Source of the DNA: Halovenus rubra
GTDB lineage: Archaea > Halobacteriota > Halobacteria > Halobacteriales > Haloarculaceae
Reading direction: 5' to 3'
Assembly: GCF_026586665.1 (NCBI RefSeq)
Contig: NZ_JAODIY010000013.1
Coordinates: 62,001-126,000 of the forward strand
DNA length: 64,000 nt
The number at the start of each line of letters is the position of its first letter. Positions within the stretch are counted from its first letter, which is position 1. The position numbers were made by a program, and so were the translations under genes. The notes beneath the pieces are model-generated. The model was not told the origin of the DNA. It did not search any database and saw only the letters and a list, made by a program, of their open reading frames with translations. This document shows, one piece after another, positions 16,835 through 25,822 of this stretch.

Positions 16835-17071
16835 TATCTCTCCTTGCGTCCGACAGTCTCTTGAAAGGCGTGGATTCGAGACCGTGTAATCCCGGCTGCA
16901 TCCTGCAGTCTGTGAGCATCCGTTATTGCTGTGTGACAGCGAATACAAGTTCGAGACAGACGAAAGTCCAAACACAGGCGCTTTTATCCCTTCCGAGACT
17001 GCAGCGGCCGGTGTTTGACATCGTTAGTATCGCATCTGTGAAACTTGCTGCAAAAACGGAACAGCGGGTAG

Positions 17072-18241
17072 CTAGTCAGGGTTGTACGCGGGGATGCCTG
17101 TCAGGTCTTCACCAATAATCAACGTGTGGATGTCGTGGGTGCCCTCGTAGGTGTAGACAGTCTCCATGTTGACCATGTGACGCATTGGCGAGTAATCGAG
17201 TGTAATACCGTTTCCGCCGAGCATCTCACGGGCGATGCGGGATTGGTTGCGCGCCATTCGGACGTTGTTGCGTTTGGCCATCGAGACGTGCTGTGGGCGC
17301 ATCTCGCCGCTTTCTTTGAGTTCTGCGAGCCGGTAGGCGAGCAGTTGCCCAAGGGTAATCTGGGTGGCCATCTCGGCGAGTTTGTCTTGTTGCATCTGGA
17401 ACCGGGCAATTGGACCGCCAAACTGGTCTCGGTCGGTCGTGTACTCACGTGCTGTTTCGAAACTGTCCCGTGCGGCACCAATGGCACCCCAAGCGATACC
17501 GTATCGGGCCTGTGTGAGACAGGCGAGTGGTCCTTTCATGCCCTCCACATTCGGGAGGATATTCTCTTCGGGCACCCAGACGTTGTTGAGGCCAATCTCG
17601 CCGGTGATTGAGGCCCGAAGCGAAATCTTTTCGTCGATTTTGTTGGTGGTGACGCCGTCACGGTCCGTCTCAACGAGGAAGCCACGCACTGGCGTGTCCG
17701 GGTCCGAGGTATCTCGTGCCCAGACGACTGCAACGTCCGAGATTGGGGAGTTTGTAATCCACGTTTTCGACCCGTTGAGAACATAGCCGTCCTCGTCGGC
17801 TTCGGCGCGGGTCTCCATGGCAGACGGGTTTGACCCGTGTTCGGGTTCTGTGAGACCGAAACAGCCAACAGCTTCGCCGCTGCCCAGTTTCGGCAGCCAC
17901 TCATCTTTCTGTGCGTCAGATCCGAAGGCGTGAATTGGGTACATCACAAGTGCCCCCTGAACACTTGCCATCGACCGAAGTCCGGAATCACACGCTTCGA
18001 GTTCTTGCATGAGGAGTCCATACGCTGTCTCGCTCACATTCGGAAGGTCGTACCCATCGAGATTTGGTGCATAGAACCCCATTTCTCCCATCTCGGTGAT
18101 GATATCTTTTGGGAAGGTCCCCTCTTCGTAATGTTCCGCAATATCCGGGCGGACACGCTCGTCGACGAATTTGCGAGCCTCGTCCCGAATCAGGCGCTCT
18201 TCCTGGGATAGTTTCGATTCCAGGTCGAAGTAATCGAGCAT
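17072..18241 (-). CDS. Acyl-CoA dehydrogenase, glutaryl-CoA type
   Basis: A 389-residue FAD enzyme. The catalytic Glu is E366 in TYEGTHDIHTLIIG; CFGLTEPEHGSNPSAMETRA, TWITNSPISDVAVVWARD and ARYGIAWGAIGAARDS are family signatures. These segments and the tail ITG-like DLTGIPAYNPD resemble human and bacterial glutaryl-CoA dehydrogenase (oxidation and decarboxylation to crotonyl-CoA) more than short- or medium-chain enzymes. The N-terminal part with RSMASVQGALVMYPI matches the glutaryl-binding region. A CoA-transferase follows 237 bases downstream on the same strand; the intervening DNA shows no gene. The electron acceptor ETF is not in the window. Confidence 0.9.
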   Translation of the reverse strand: MLDYFDLESKLSQEERLIRDEARKFVDERVRPDIAEHYEEGTFPKDIITEMGEMGFYAPNLDGYDLPNVSETAYGLLMQELEACDSGLRSMASVQGALVMYPIHAFGSDAQKDEWLPKLGSGEAVGCFGLTEPEHGSNPSAMETRAEADEDGYVLNGSKTWITNSPISDVAVVWARDTSDPDTPVRGFLVETDRDGVTTNKIDEKISLRASITGEIGLNNVWVPEENILPNVEGMKGPLACLTQARYGIAWGAIGAARDSFETAREYTTDRDQFGGPIARFQMQQDKLAEMATQITLGQLLAYRLAELKESGEMRPQHVSMAKRNNVRMARNQSRIAREMLGGNGITLDYSPMRHMVNMETVYTYEGTHDIHTLIIGEDLTGIPAYNPD

Positions 18242-18325
18242 AATATGACGATTTGACCGGTCACTCTTAGGCCTTTAGGTTCAGTGACGGGTTTTCTAAT
18301 GTGTTATGCCAGCAAAAGTAGACAG

Positions 18326-18739
18326 TTACTCGTCTTCTATCTCACGGTCTCGCTGTGTCTCCGTTCGCTCGGCGTACTGCCGGGCGTCGTGAACCGATTC
18401 GGTTTCGAGCAGCCGTTCAACCCGCCGGTCGAACTCTTCGTCACTGAACTCACCGCGTGCGTAGCGCTGTCGTAGTTCATCAAGCGCGTCTTCTGTTTCG
18501 GTGGGCCGCTCTGTGCTTCGCTCATTACGTTCGGGCTGGTCATCCGTTTCCTGATAATACTGGACGAGGGCAAGTGACAGCGGGAGCACACCCCCGAAAC
18601 CGACAACAAAAACGACCCAGAATGACTCGATGCCGACAACAGACAGCCCAAACGCGACAACTAATGTGAGGCCAGTTACAGCACTGGAGACAACTTGGGC
18701 TAATGGGCTTTCTTCATCAGATGAGGACTCAGTAGCCAT
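18326..18739 (-). CDS. SHOCT-domain membrane protein
   Basis: A 137-residue protein with two hydrophobic segments (about residues 15-36 and 39-60) and a soluble tail that ends in a SHOCT motif: ALDELRQRYARGEFSDEEFDRRVERLLE. SHOCT is a short helical motif found at the ends of many prokaryotic proteins, thought to serve oligomerisation. A charged linker rich in Glu, Arg and Thr separates the two parts. Function is unknown. It lies 84 bases upstream of the acyl-CoA dehydrogenase gene on the same strand but has no evident link with it. Confidence 0.82.
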   Translation of the reverse strand: MATESSSDEESPLAQVVSSAVTGLTLVVAFGLSVVGIESFWVVFVVGFGGVLPLSLALVQYYQETDDQPERNERSTERPTETEDALDELRQRYARGEFSDEEFDRRVERLLETESVHDARQYAERTETQRDREIEDE

Positions 18740-18807
18740 CTATCAGTACGCAGTAATGTGGGAGAGAGCATCAAACCGGTTTCGGTACACATAACGAGTC
18801 GGCGCGC

Positions 18808-19590
18808 TCAAAGCTGTGCGAGTACATCGTCTATCTCTCCAAGCGAGTCGATAACGAAGTCAGGGTCAACTGGACTGGTCTCGATGTCTGCTGTGCTGGC
18901 AATTCCTGTCTCCGTGAGCACGGTCGTCATCCCTGCACGGTCACCCATCGCAAGGTCCGTGTTGAGTCTGTCACCAACAATAAGGCACGACTCTGCCGTT
19001 GTATCAAGGCGGGAGAGAGCGAACTCCTGAGCCGTTTCAGAGGGTTTTCCCAGAATCGCGTCGGGGTCTCTCCCCAGCGTCGCAGCGACCGACCCGATCA
19101 TCGAACCTGACCCCGGGATATGCCGGCCATCTTCCGCAGGGAACGTCCGGTCTGGGTCAGTACCGAGGAAGGTTCCGCCGTCGTTAACCGCATCGAGGGC
19201 TCGCTGAAGATCTTCGTATCCAAACTGGGGCGTCCACGAGGCAAGCAGTATATCCGCCTCTTCTGGGTCATCGGTTACATGAAGTTTCGCCCCGTGTAGT
19301 TGCTCACGGAGTCCCTCCGCGCCGATAACCAGAATCTCGTCGTCAGCGTGGTGCTCTCGAAGATACTGAGTCGTCACGACGCCCGAGGAGCACGCTTCGT
19401 GAGGATCCGTTGGAATACCCATTTCCGAGAGGTGAGTTGCGTATTCCGTTCCATCTCGGACTGGATTGTTCGAGAAAAAAAGCGTATCGAGGCCCGCATT
19501 TCGAAGCGTTCTGACCCCCTCGGGTGCGCCCGGAATGACAGTCCCACCACGGTATACTGTTCCGTCGAGGTCGATGATTGCGCCGTCCAT
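18808..19590 (-). CDS. HAD-IIA family phosphatase (NagD-like)
   Basis: A 260-residue HAD hydrolase of the NagD/p-nitrophenyl phosphatase subgroup. Motif I is IIDLDGTVYRGG (nucleophile D7, general acid D9), motif II is FFSNNPVRDG, the cap domain of type C2 follows, and motifs III-IV are ILGKPSETAQEFA and CLIVGDRLNTDLAMG. Members dephosphorylate small sugar or nucleotide phosphates. ATG at 19590 is preferred over a start six codons upstream because the family begins right before motif I. No pathway context. Confidence 0.9.
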   Translation of the reverse strand: MDGAIIDLDGTVYRGGTVIPGAPEGVRTLRNAGLDTLFFSNNPVRDGTEYATHLSEMGIPTDPHEACSSGVVTTQYLREHHADDEILVIGAEGLREQLHGAKLHVTDDPEEADILLASWTPQFGYEDLQRALDAVNDGGTFLGTDPDRTFPAEDGRHIPGSGSMIGSVAATLGRDPDAILGKPSETAQEFALSRLDTTAESCLIVGDRLNTDLAMGDRAGMTTVLTETGIASTADIETSPVDPDFVIDSLGEIDDVLAQL

Positions 19591-19638
19591 ACCAATCCCG
19601 TTGACCACAGCGGCATAACACCAGTGGTCACAGGATGG

Positions 19639-21057
19639 TTAGGATTCAGCTCTGAGCTTTCGTTGCCACCGTGAACCAACGCGACGCGAAAGCAAAACCC
19701 CGACAACTGCCGCCCCAACTGAGAGCGCAATAGCGGTGACTGTCGATGTTGTCGGTGCGGTACTGTATGAGAGCGACGTGACGAGCAATGGTGTCCCAAC
19801 CATTGCAAGGGCGACACCGTAGGCAGCAAACAACGATGTCTCGAACAGCAACTCACTGGCCGAGAATCCGGTCAGGTAGGCCGTGACACCGTAGACGTAA
19901 ACTGAAACAAGCGGAAAGATAACGAGGCCAATTAGGAGTTCAGAGACGGGATACCAGAGGCCAGCAACCGCAAGATAGACCACACCCATCGGAAGTGAGA
20001 GCGCAAAAAACGCCCGCCGTTTCCCACGGAAAACGGCACCTATCTCAGTGGGATAGCGAAGGTACTCTCGCGGGTCATCAGACTGTGTCACCCAATTATA
20101 CGTCGTGAACGTCCCGAGGGCGAGCAACGTCCCGAAGCCGATACCAGCAGAGGGTTCGATATAGGTAGCTGCTGCGACACGGTCGAGCAAAAGCGCCGCA
20201 ACCGCAAAGAGAATTCCAAGCGAGAACGCGACTTTCCACACCGACCCGCTCGAACGTGTTACCTCCAGCAGCGGCCGTGCAGTCATCCCATCCCCAAGCG
20301 AGCGAAGTTGTTTGAATCGGTCGGATTCGATTCGTCTGACGCTCCTGTCCGACGAGGGTTCAAAGGCCAGCGGACCTGCTACAAGTAAAACGAGCAACGG
20401 CACAAACCCGTTGGCAACCGCTGCCATCGAACGGTCAAGATACGAACCGTACGGCGTGTACGCTACAAGCTCTACTGGTCCGGCGATAAACCCAGCACCA
20501 AGCGCTGCTAGAATCGCCAAAACGGCACCGCGACTCCGGCTTGCTACCCCGGCAACTGTGAGGCTCATCGCCGCCCCGAACGCAAACGTTCCAGTCACGG
20601 TCAACCAAAGTAACGCAAGATTTGTCGCCGACAGCTCACCAACAAACACCAGCGGAACGAAGCCAGTAACGATGGGCGTCAGAAAGAACAAGAAATAGTA
20701 GACGAGGTCCTTAATCAAAAAGATAGAAAGGAGTCGGCGAAGCGAGATAGGTAGCGTGCGAGCAGAAAAGACGAGCAGCGTCATATCCCCGAGAACATCA
20801 CGCATCGCGTCTCGGCCGATAAGGCCTGCAGTGCCAACTTGCAGGCCAAAAAAGAAGACAACGAGATGGATGCCAGCGACAACGGTATCCATCGAGGTGC
20901 CGGTCAAGCCGAGGAGCCACGTGGCCCCAGTAACCACAATCATGATAAAGACTGGAAACACCGCGAACCGACGCGTCCCAAACAATGACGTGTGCATCCG
21001 AAACTCCTCGATGAGCATCCGCCAGAACAGACCGCCTGTGAACCCGCTGTTGGTCAC
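19639..21057 (-). CDS. ABC transporter permease
   Basis: A 472-residue membrane protein with around ten to eleven hydrophobic segments. It begins with GTG at 21057, in a GTGA overlap with the stop of the ATPase gene, which indicates translational coupling. The N-terminal cytoplasmic stretch MLIEEFRMHTSLFGTRRFA leads into a first membrane helix as in ABC-2 type permeases, and about 45 charged residues near 220-265 (SSDRSVRRIESDRFKQLRSL) split the protein into two halves. Substrate is unknown; ABC-2 systems export drugs, polysaccharides or lipids, but nothing here tells which. Confidence 0.87.
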   Translation of the reverse strand: MTNSGFTGGLFWRMLIEEFRMHTSLFGTRRFAVFPVFIMIVVTGATWLLGLTGTSMDTVVAGIHLVVFFFGLQVGTAGLIGRDAMRDVLGDMTLLVFSARTLPISLRRLLSIFLIKDLVYYFLFFLTPIVTGFVPLVFVGELSATNLALLWLTVTGTFAFGAAMSLTVAGVASRSRGAVLAILAALGAGFIAGPVELVAYTPYGSYLDRSMAAVANGFVPLLVLLVAGPLAFEPSSDRSVRRIESDRFKQLRSLGDGMTARPLLEVTRSSGSVWKVAFSLGILFAVAALLLDRVAAATYIEPSAGIGFGTLLALGTFTTYNWVTQSDDPREYLRYPTEIGAVFRGKRRAFFALSLPMGVVYLAVAGLWYPVSELLIGLVIFPLVSVYVYGVTAYLTGFSASELLFETSLFAAYGVALAMVGTPLLVTSLSYSTAPTTSTVTAIALSVGAAVVGVLLSRRVGSRWQRKLRAES

Positions 21058-21785
21058 GACCGACCAGCCTCCACGGGTTCTCTGTCTCCAACCTCGGTAG
21101 CAAACGTCTCTAACAATCCATTCTCTTCGAGCGCCTGTGGGTCCCGCTCAGTGACGAGTTCGCCGTCAGCGATTATTCCGACTCGGGTACAGAGGTCCTC
21201 GGCGACCTCCATGAAATGTGTCGATAAAAAGAGCGTGTTTCCGGCCTCACAGTACGACGTGAGAATGTCTTTGACCTCCGCTTGCATCAAGGGGTCGAGA
21301 TTGACAAGCGGCTCGTCGATAAAGACTAGCTCCGGTTCGTGAATAAACACCTGCGCGAGCATGACTCGCTGTCGTTCACCTTCCGACAGGTCTGTCGAGA
21401 GCGTATCGAGTATCCCTCGGAATTCGAGCTTTCCCGACCACTCTTCGATTCGAGCGTCGATATCTGAGATGTCGCGCACGTCACCAACGAACTGAAGATA
21501 CTCTCGTGGCGTCAGAAAGCTTGGTGGGTCTTCCCGTTCGGGCAAAATCCCGACCGAACGCCGGACATCGAGTGGATTCTCGACCGGGTCGGTATCGAGG
21601 ACCGACACAGAGCCCGACGTTGGGATGCGTTGACCGGTGAGAATCTCGATTGTGGTGGTTTTTCCGGATCCGTTCGGTCCCAGAAGGCCGTACAGTTCAC
21701 CCCGGTCGACAACCAGATCGAGGCTGTCGAGTGCGCATATGTTGCCGTACTGCTTCGCCAAGCCCTTCGTCTCGACTGCTGGCAT
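21054..21785 (-). CDS. ABC transporter ATPase
   Basis: A 243-residue nucleotide-binding subunit: Walker A GLLGPNGSGKTTTIEIL, Q-loop before GILPEREDPPSFLTP, signature LSEGERQRVMLAQ, Walker B LVFIDEPLVNLDP, and switch His in LFLSTHFMEV. The architecture is that of ABC-2 exporters of the CcmA/NatA type. It is the first gene of a two-gene operon with the permease downstream. The 70-base space to thrS carries no clear promoter on this strand besides an AT-rich stretch around 21806-21815. Substrate unknown. Confidence 0.92.
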   Translation of the reverse strand: MPAVETKGLAKQYGNICALDSLDLVVDRGELYGLLGPNGSGKTTTIEILTGQRIPTSGSVSVLDTDPVENPLDVRRSVGILPEREDPPSFLTPREYLQFVGDVRDISDIDARIEEWSGKLEFRGILDTLSTDLSEGERQRVMLAQVFIHEPELVFIDEPLVNLDPLMQAEVKDILTSYCEAGNTLFLSTHFMEVAEDLCTRVGIIADGELVTERDPQALEENGLLETFATEVGDREPVEAGRS

Positions 21786-21856
21786 TACCTTCTAGCTATG
21801 CGTGTGGGTACTTATACTGTGGCCGTAAGCTCGTAGAATTGATAGCGGTCTGGGCC

Positions 21857-23797
21857 CTACTGCAGGAAGTCCGGTTCGATGCGTTTGTTGCCGACTTCGT
21901 CTTCAAGATGGGCCCGAAACTCGTCGACTGAGAAGTCTTTCTGTTGGTTTTCAAACCGGTCACGAACCGAAACCGTTCCCTCATCTTCCTCGTCGTCGCC
22001 AACGATAATCATGTACGGGACGCGGTCATCGTGGGCTGCCTGGATTTTCTTGCCCACAGTCCATGAACGGTCCTCGATTTCGACTCGGAACTCGCCGAGG
22101 TCGGCGTTTTTGAGTCGCTTGGCGTAGCCGATATTGTCGTCAGAAACCGGGAGGATACGGACCTGCTCGGGCGCAAGCCACGTCGGGAAGTCACCGCCGA
22201 AGTGCTCTATCATCACGCCCATGAACCGCTCGAAACTGCCAAGCAGCGCTCGGTGGACCATCACCGGCTGGTGGTCCTCGTTGTCTTTGCCGACGTAACT
22301 CAAATCGAGGCGCTCCGGGATGTTGAAATCGAGTTGCACCGTGCCGATAGTCCACTCACGCCCAAGTGCGTCGCGTGCGTCTAACCCGATTTTTGGCCCG
22401 TAAAACGCTGCCTCGCCGGGTTCAACATCGTAGTCAAGGCCGATAGATTCAAGCGAGTTTCGCAGTCCCTGCGTTGCTTCGTCCCAGATATCGTCGCTAC
22501 CGACCGCGTTGTCGCCTTTGGTCTCCAGTTTGTACAGAACTTCGAAGTCAAACAGACTATAAATCTCTTCAATTATTTTGAGTGTCTGAGTGATTTCTTC
22601 TTCAATCTGGTCACGGCGGATAAACGCGTGGCCGTCGTCTTGGGTCAGCCCGCGAACGCGCAGGAGTCCCGACAACTCGCCGGACTGCTCGTTACGATAG
22701 ACGGTTCCAAACTCGGAGAACCGGACCGGAAGGTCACGATAGGAGTACTGCCCCTCCGAGTAGATATGAGCGTGGTTCGCACAGTTCATCGGCTTGAGAC
22801 CATACTCGGTCTCGTCTTGGTCCCACGCAAACATTTCGCCTTCCTCTTTGAATGCCTCGTAGTGGCCAGTCGGTTTCCAGAGTTTTGCCTTATTCAACTC
22901 GGGCGTCCAGACCTCGTCGTAGCCAAGTTCCTCGTTTTTGTCTCTGATATACTCCTCTAGCTCGCGACGAATCTGCATCCCATTGGGGTGATAATGCGCA
23001 CAGCCTGGCGAGTGGTCCGGGACCGAAAACAAGTCCATCTCTTGGCCGATTTTGCGGTGGTCGCGCTCCTCGGCCTCCTTGCGACGCTGAATGAACGCTT
23101 CTAAGTCGTCCTCGCTTTCAAACGCCGACCCGTAGACTCGAGTGAGTTGGTCGTTTTCCTCGTCGCCACGCCAGTAAGCGGCAGACATCTCCAGCAGCGT
23201 TATTGCTCCGATTTCGCCGGTCGAGTCGACATGAGGGCCTTCACACAGGTCTTCCCAGTCATCCTGAATGTAGAACGAGACAGTCTCTTCGCCGCTGGCC
23301 TCGTTTTCCAGAATGCCCTGCTTGTAATGGTTGTCTTCGTACTGCTCGACAGCCTCCTCATGGGGCCGTTCGACGCGTTCTAGCTCGTAATCTTCCTCAA
23401 CGATGTCGACCATTTCAGCCTCGATTTTGTCGAGGTCTTCCTCATCGAGGTCGACACCTGAGATGTCGTAGTAGAAACCGTCGTCGGTCGACGGACCAAT
23501 AGCAAGCTTTGCCTCGGGATAGTGTCGGTGAAGGGCTTGGGCAAAGACGTGAGCGCCTGTATGACGGAGCACGTCAAGATACTCAGCGCTATCTTCGGTG
23601 ACAATCTCAATCCGACAGTCTTCGGTCAGCGGAGTCGCTTTGTCGACGAGGTCGCCGTCGACGACGCCAGCGATTGTATCCTGCCCCAGTCCAGGGCCAA
23701 TTTCGAAGGCGACATCCTCGACCGTTGCACCGCGCTCAACTTCTAGCTCCGAGCCGTCTGGTAGGACGACAGTTATGGTAGACGCTTGTTGTGACAT
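21857..23797 (-). CDS. thrS: Threonine-tRNA ligase, bacterial type
   Basis: A 646-residue class II synthetase. An N-terminal TGS domain (residues 1-65) is followed by the bacterial-type editing domain, whose zinc-like site is visible: HTGAH (H79, H83) and LCEGPHV (C185, H189). The catalytic core has [27 protein letters not shown] split over the zinc-binding Cys, motif 2 [23 protein letters not shown] and motif 3 [16 protein letters not shown]; the anticodon-binding domain ends the protein. Most archaea use a different, DTD-like editing domain, so this gene was probably acquired from bacteria by the haloarchaeal ancestor. A strong Shine-Dalgarno GGAGGT sits six bases before the ATG at 23797 and fixes the start. 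Confidence 0.97.
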   Translation of the reverse strand: MSQQASTITVVLPDGSELEVERGATVEDVAFEIGPGLGQDTIAGVVDGDLVDKATPLTEDCRIEIVTEDSAEYLDVLRHTGAHVFAQALHRHYPEAKLAIGPSTDDGFYYDISGVDLDEEDLDKIEAEMVDIVEEDYELERVERPHEEAVEQYEDNHYKQGILENEASGEETVSFYIQDDWEDLCEGPHVDSTGEIGAITLLEMSAAYWRGDEENDQLTRVYGSAFESEDDLEAFIQRRKEAEERDHRKIGQEMDLFSVPDHSPGCAHYHPNGMQIRRELEEYIRDKNEELGYDEVWTPELNKAKLWKPTGHYEAFKEEGEMFAWDQDETEYGLKPMNCANHAHIYSEGQYSYRDLPVRFSEFGTVYRNEQSGELSGLLRVRGLTQDDGHAFIRRDQIEEEITQTLKIIEEIYSLFDFEVLYKLETKGDNAVGSDDIWDEATQGLRNSLESIGLDYDVEPGEAAFYGPKIGLDARDALGREWTIGTVQLDFNIPERLDLSYVGKDNEDHQPVMVHRALLGSFERFMGVMIEHFGGDFPTWLAPEQVRILPVSDDNIGYAKRLKNADLGEFRVEIEDRSWTVGKKIQAAHDDRVPYMIIVGDDEEDEGTVSVRDRFENQQKDFSVDEFRAHLEDEVGNKRIEPDFLQ

Positions 23798-23913
23798 CTG
23801 TATACCTCCCCCGAGAGAACCGTATCGGGGCTGTGCTGATGCCGTGGCTGGTCGGGCGGCCCACGGCAGAACTGACAGGTGTCGCTCACAGCGGGCCTGT
23901 AAAACGGACACCT
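23798..23913 (-). promoter_or_regulatory. Structured 5' leader of thrS with three hairpins
   Basis: Read on the coding strand, three hairpins follow each other before the thrS ATG. P1 pairs AGGTGTC (23913-23907) with GACACCT (23883-23877) and contains an inner ACAG/CTGT helix around GCCCG. P2 pairs GCCGTGG (23867-23861) with CCACGGC (23847-23841). P3 pairs CCCCGA (23830-23825) with TCGGGG (23814-23809), and its 3' arm runs into the Shine-Dalgarno GGAGGT (23809-23804). An alternative ACAGG/CCTGT pairing competes with part of P1. A TTTTTGACC element lies further upstream (around 23944-23954) and may be the promoter. Confidence 0.5.
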
Positions 23914-23995
23914 ACCATCATGTCATCCCTTTTCCGGTCCCCGGTCAAAAAGATTGCGCTCGCAAATCTGTGTCCTGTTTCCGCCCCACAGCCAC

Positions 23996-24790
23996 TCACG
24001 ATTTGTCTGAGTCGGCAATAAAGGCCCTCGTGTTGGCGTCAACCTCATGGATGAACGAGTTATCAGGGCTCCATTCAGAGATGGTCTCGTTACTAATTGA
24101 GACTGTCAGTGTTTCTCCGGCTCCGACAGTGAACCGAACCGGTTCCGGTCTTCCCTCGCCACGTGACGCGGTTGTACATCGGAAGATACCGTCGCGACTC
24201 CCTCGGTTTTCAACTGCAAGCTCCAGGTTCGTCTTTCCGTTTTGCTCTCCGATGTCTGCCGATGTCAGATGGAACTCGGGGGCAACATCGAACGAACTGA
24301 CCAGTTCTTCCGGAACACGCCAGCTCGGGCTAATTCCTCGTGTAAACCGAACACTGGCCGATTCAGCCGTGCCGATAGGCATCCCCAACCCAACCTCTTC
24401 GCTATTCTCAGTTATCGCGATAGCCGTGGGAATTTCCGTCCCTGACACGGCTGTCTCACCGTTGGTTTCAAGAACAAGGTTCGAACCGATGTCGTCGCTT
24501 TGTATCCTATTAGCTGAGATAGACACCCGAAGAAACTGGCCGTCCTCTGGTTCGTACACTCTATTATTTTGGCGAGGGGCGATAATCGAACGGCGGAGTT
24601 GGGTCGCAGTCACGCGTAGCGTGCCACCGTCAGCCTCGACGATGCTACCATTGTCTACCGTAACACCGCTGCTTTCGGCACTCCCGACAGCAACACGCTC
24701 AGTCCCGATGTCAGTATCGTCATCAAGACATCCTGCTGATACCGTGCCAACTGTTGTACTCGCCACCGCGAGAAACGACCGGCGGTCCAT
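23996..24790 (-). CDS. Tat-exported lipoprotein, unknown function
   Basis: A 264-residue secreted protein. The N-terminus DRRSFLAVASTTVGTVSAGC carries an RR motif of the Tat type and a lipobox Cys at residue 21, after which an acidic spacer begins. The mature part is beta-rich and looks like two immunoglobulin-like domains (EDGQFLRVSISANRI; GKTNLELAVENRGSRDG; VRFTVGAGETLTVSI), reminiscent of the haloarchaeal surface proteins with paired beta-sandwich domains. No catalytic motif. It lies upstream of thrS on the same strand, with the structured leader between them. Confidence 0.82.
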   Translation of the reverse strand: MDRRSFLAVASTTVGTVSAGCLDDDTDIGTERVAVGSAESSGVTVDNGSIVEADGGTLRVTATQLRRSIIAPRQNNRVYEPEDGQFLRVSISANRIQSDDIGSNLVLETNGETAVSGTEIPTAIAITENSEEVGLGMPIGTAESASVRFTRGISPSWRVPEELVSSFDVAPEFHLTSADIGEQNGKTNLELAVENRGSRDGIFRCTTASRGEGRPEPVRFTVGAGETLTVSISNETISEWSPDNSFIHEVDANTRAFIADSDKS

Positions 24791-24863
24791 GCCATATCTT
24801 CCAACAGCACTCTCATATACCTGTTGGCAGTGAGAATAGAGTGCCTTCTGGCGGTCCTAAATA

Positions 24864-25811
24864 TTAGTCTGCGAGCGCCTCGCCGGAAGCCGTCGTGGCG
24901 TTGGGGTCCTGTATCCAAAGATCGCCAAAGAGATCGTCTTGCTGGAGGCGAATCTGACCACGGTGTGAGAGAAAGAGCAAGCCGAGGTACGTCTCGACCC
25001 GCGACCCGCCAACTTCGGCCACTTCTTGAAAAAGGACCTCGGTTCGACCCTGATCGTACTGCTCTCGAACAGTGGCGTACACGTCGTCGATGATAACGTC
25101 GATTTCTTCACCGTGTGCCTTTTCAGTCACGTCAGCTTCAGTCGGTTCGTCGTCCATCCGAAACTGGTCGGCCGAGCGATAATCTAGTTCCTGCGTGCCG
25201 CGGTTGTACTGCTCGGGAGAGTCGCTAGTGTCGTACTCACGGGACTCTTTCCACCAGTTGTCTCGTTCTGCCTCGCGGAGGTCACGGACCAGTTCGTCGA
25301 GCGTCTGTGGCATCCCGCGTGCTCGTTTTCGCTCTAGCCGTCGGTCCATCTCCTCTTCGAGCGTGGCGAATGGGTCTGGCTCGTCCAGTGGTTCGTCACC
25401 AGCCATAGCCTGTTCCCATGGCTCGGGAGCCTGCTCGTCGTCCTCATCATCGGAGAGCATCGCGTCACTTTTCATCCGAAGGAGGACACTCGCATAAAAG
25501 AGCGCGCGCCCAGAGGACCCGAGGTCAGCCCTGTCTACCCGGTCGAGGAATTTGTCGGTCACTTCTACGATATCGATATCCCAAGGGTCAATGTCTCCGT
25601 CCTCGGCAAGTTGGACCAGAACCTCGACCGGTTCGACTTCTTCGTCGTCTGGCTCTCTGTCTCCACTCTCTTCGGTGGGGCTTTTAGTACCAGTCGACTC
25701 CGCGTCGGTCTCGTCGGCATCAAACAGCTCAGTTGAGTCCTCAGCGGGCGGGTCACGCTCGTCGTGTCCAGTGATGTCCAGTGGAATCTCTGAATCAGTC
25801 ACGGTTGCCAC
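24864..25811 (-). CDS. scpA: Segregation and condensation protein A (kleisin)
   Basis: A 315-residue kleisin that bridges SMC heads. A long acidic, disordered N-terminus (residues 1-58) is followed by the ScpA core: PVEVLVQLAEDGDIDPWDIDIVEVTDKFL, then LFYASVLLRMKSDAML; the C-terminal winged helix has VLFQEVAEVGGSRVETYLGLLFLSHRGQI. It starts with GTG at 25811, 11 bases after the smc stop, so the two genes form an operon. An ATG at 25816 is out of frame. ScpB is not in the window. The acidic stretches between domains are typical of haloarchaeal ScpA. Confidence 0.94.
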   Translation of the reverse strand: MATVTDSEIPLDITGHDERDPPAEDSTELFDADETDAESTGTKSPTEESGDREPDDEEVEPVEVLVQLAEDGDIDPWDIDIVEVTDKFLDRVDRADLGSSGRALFYASVLLRMKSDAMLSDDEDDEQAPEPWEQAMAGDEPLDEPDPFATLEEEMDRRLERKRARGMPQTLDELVRDLREAERDNWWKESREYDTSDSPEQYNRGTQELDYRSADQFRMDDEPTEADVTEKAHGEEIDVIIDDVYATVREQYDQGRTEVLFQEVAEVGGSRVETYLGLLFLSHRGQIRLQQDDLFGDLWIQDPNATTASGEALAD

Positions 25812-25822
25812 CCCATAGCGAG

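Noticed and set aside
16860-17071. Possible tRNA because of GGATTCGAG in the 237-base gap
   Set aside because: The T-loop-like string has no matching acceptor, D or anticodon stem around it. Nothing else was seen in this gap.
23598-24833. A 411-codon open frame on the plus strand across thrS and the lipoprotein gene
   Set aside because: It crosses two well-supported minus-strand genes and the structured leader and has no recognisable domain.
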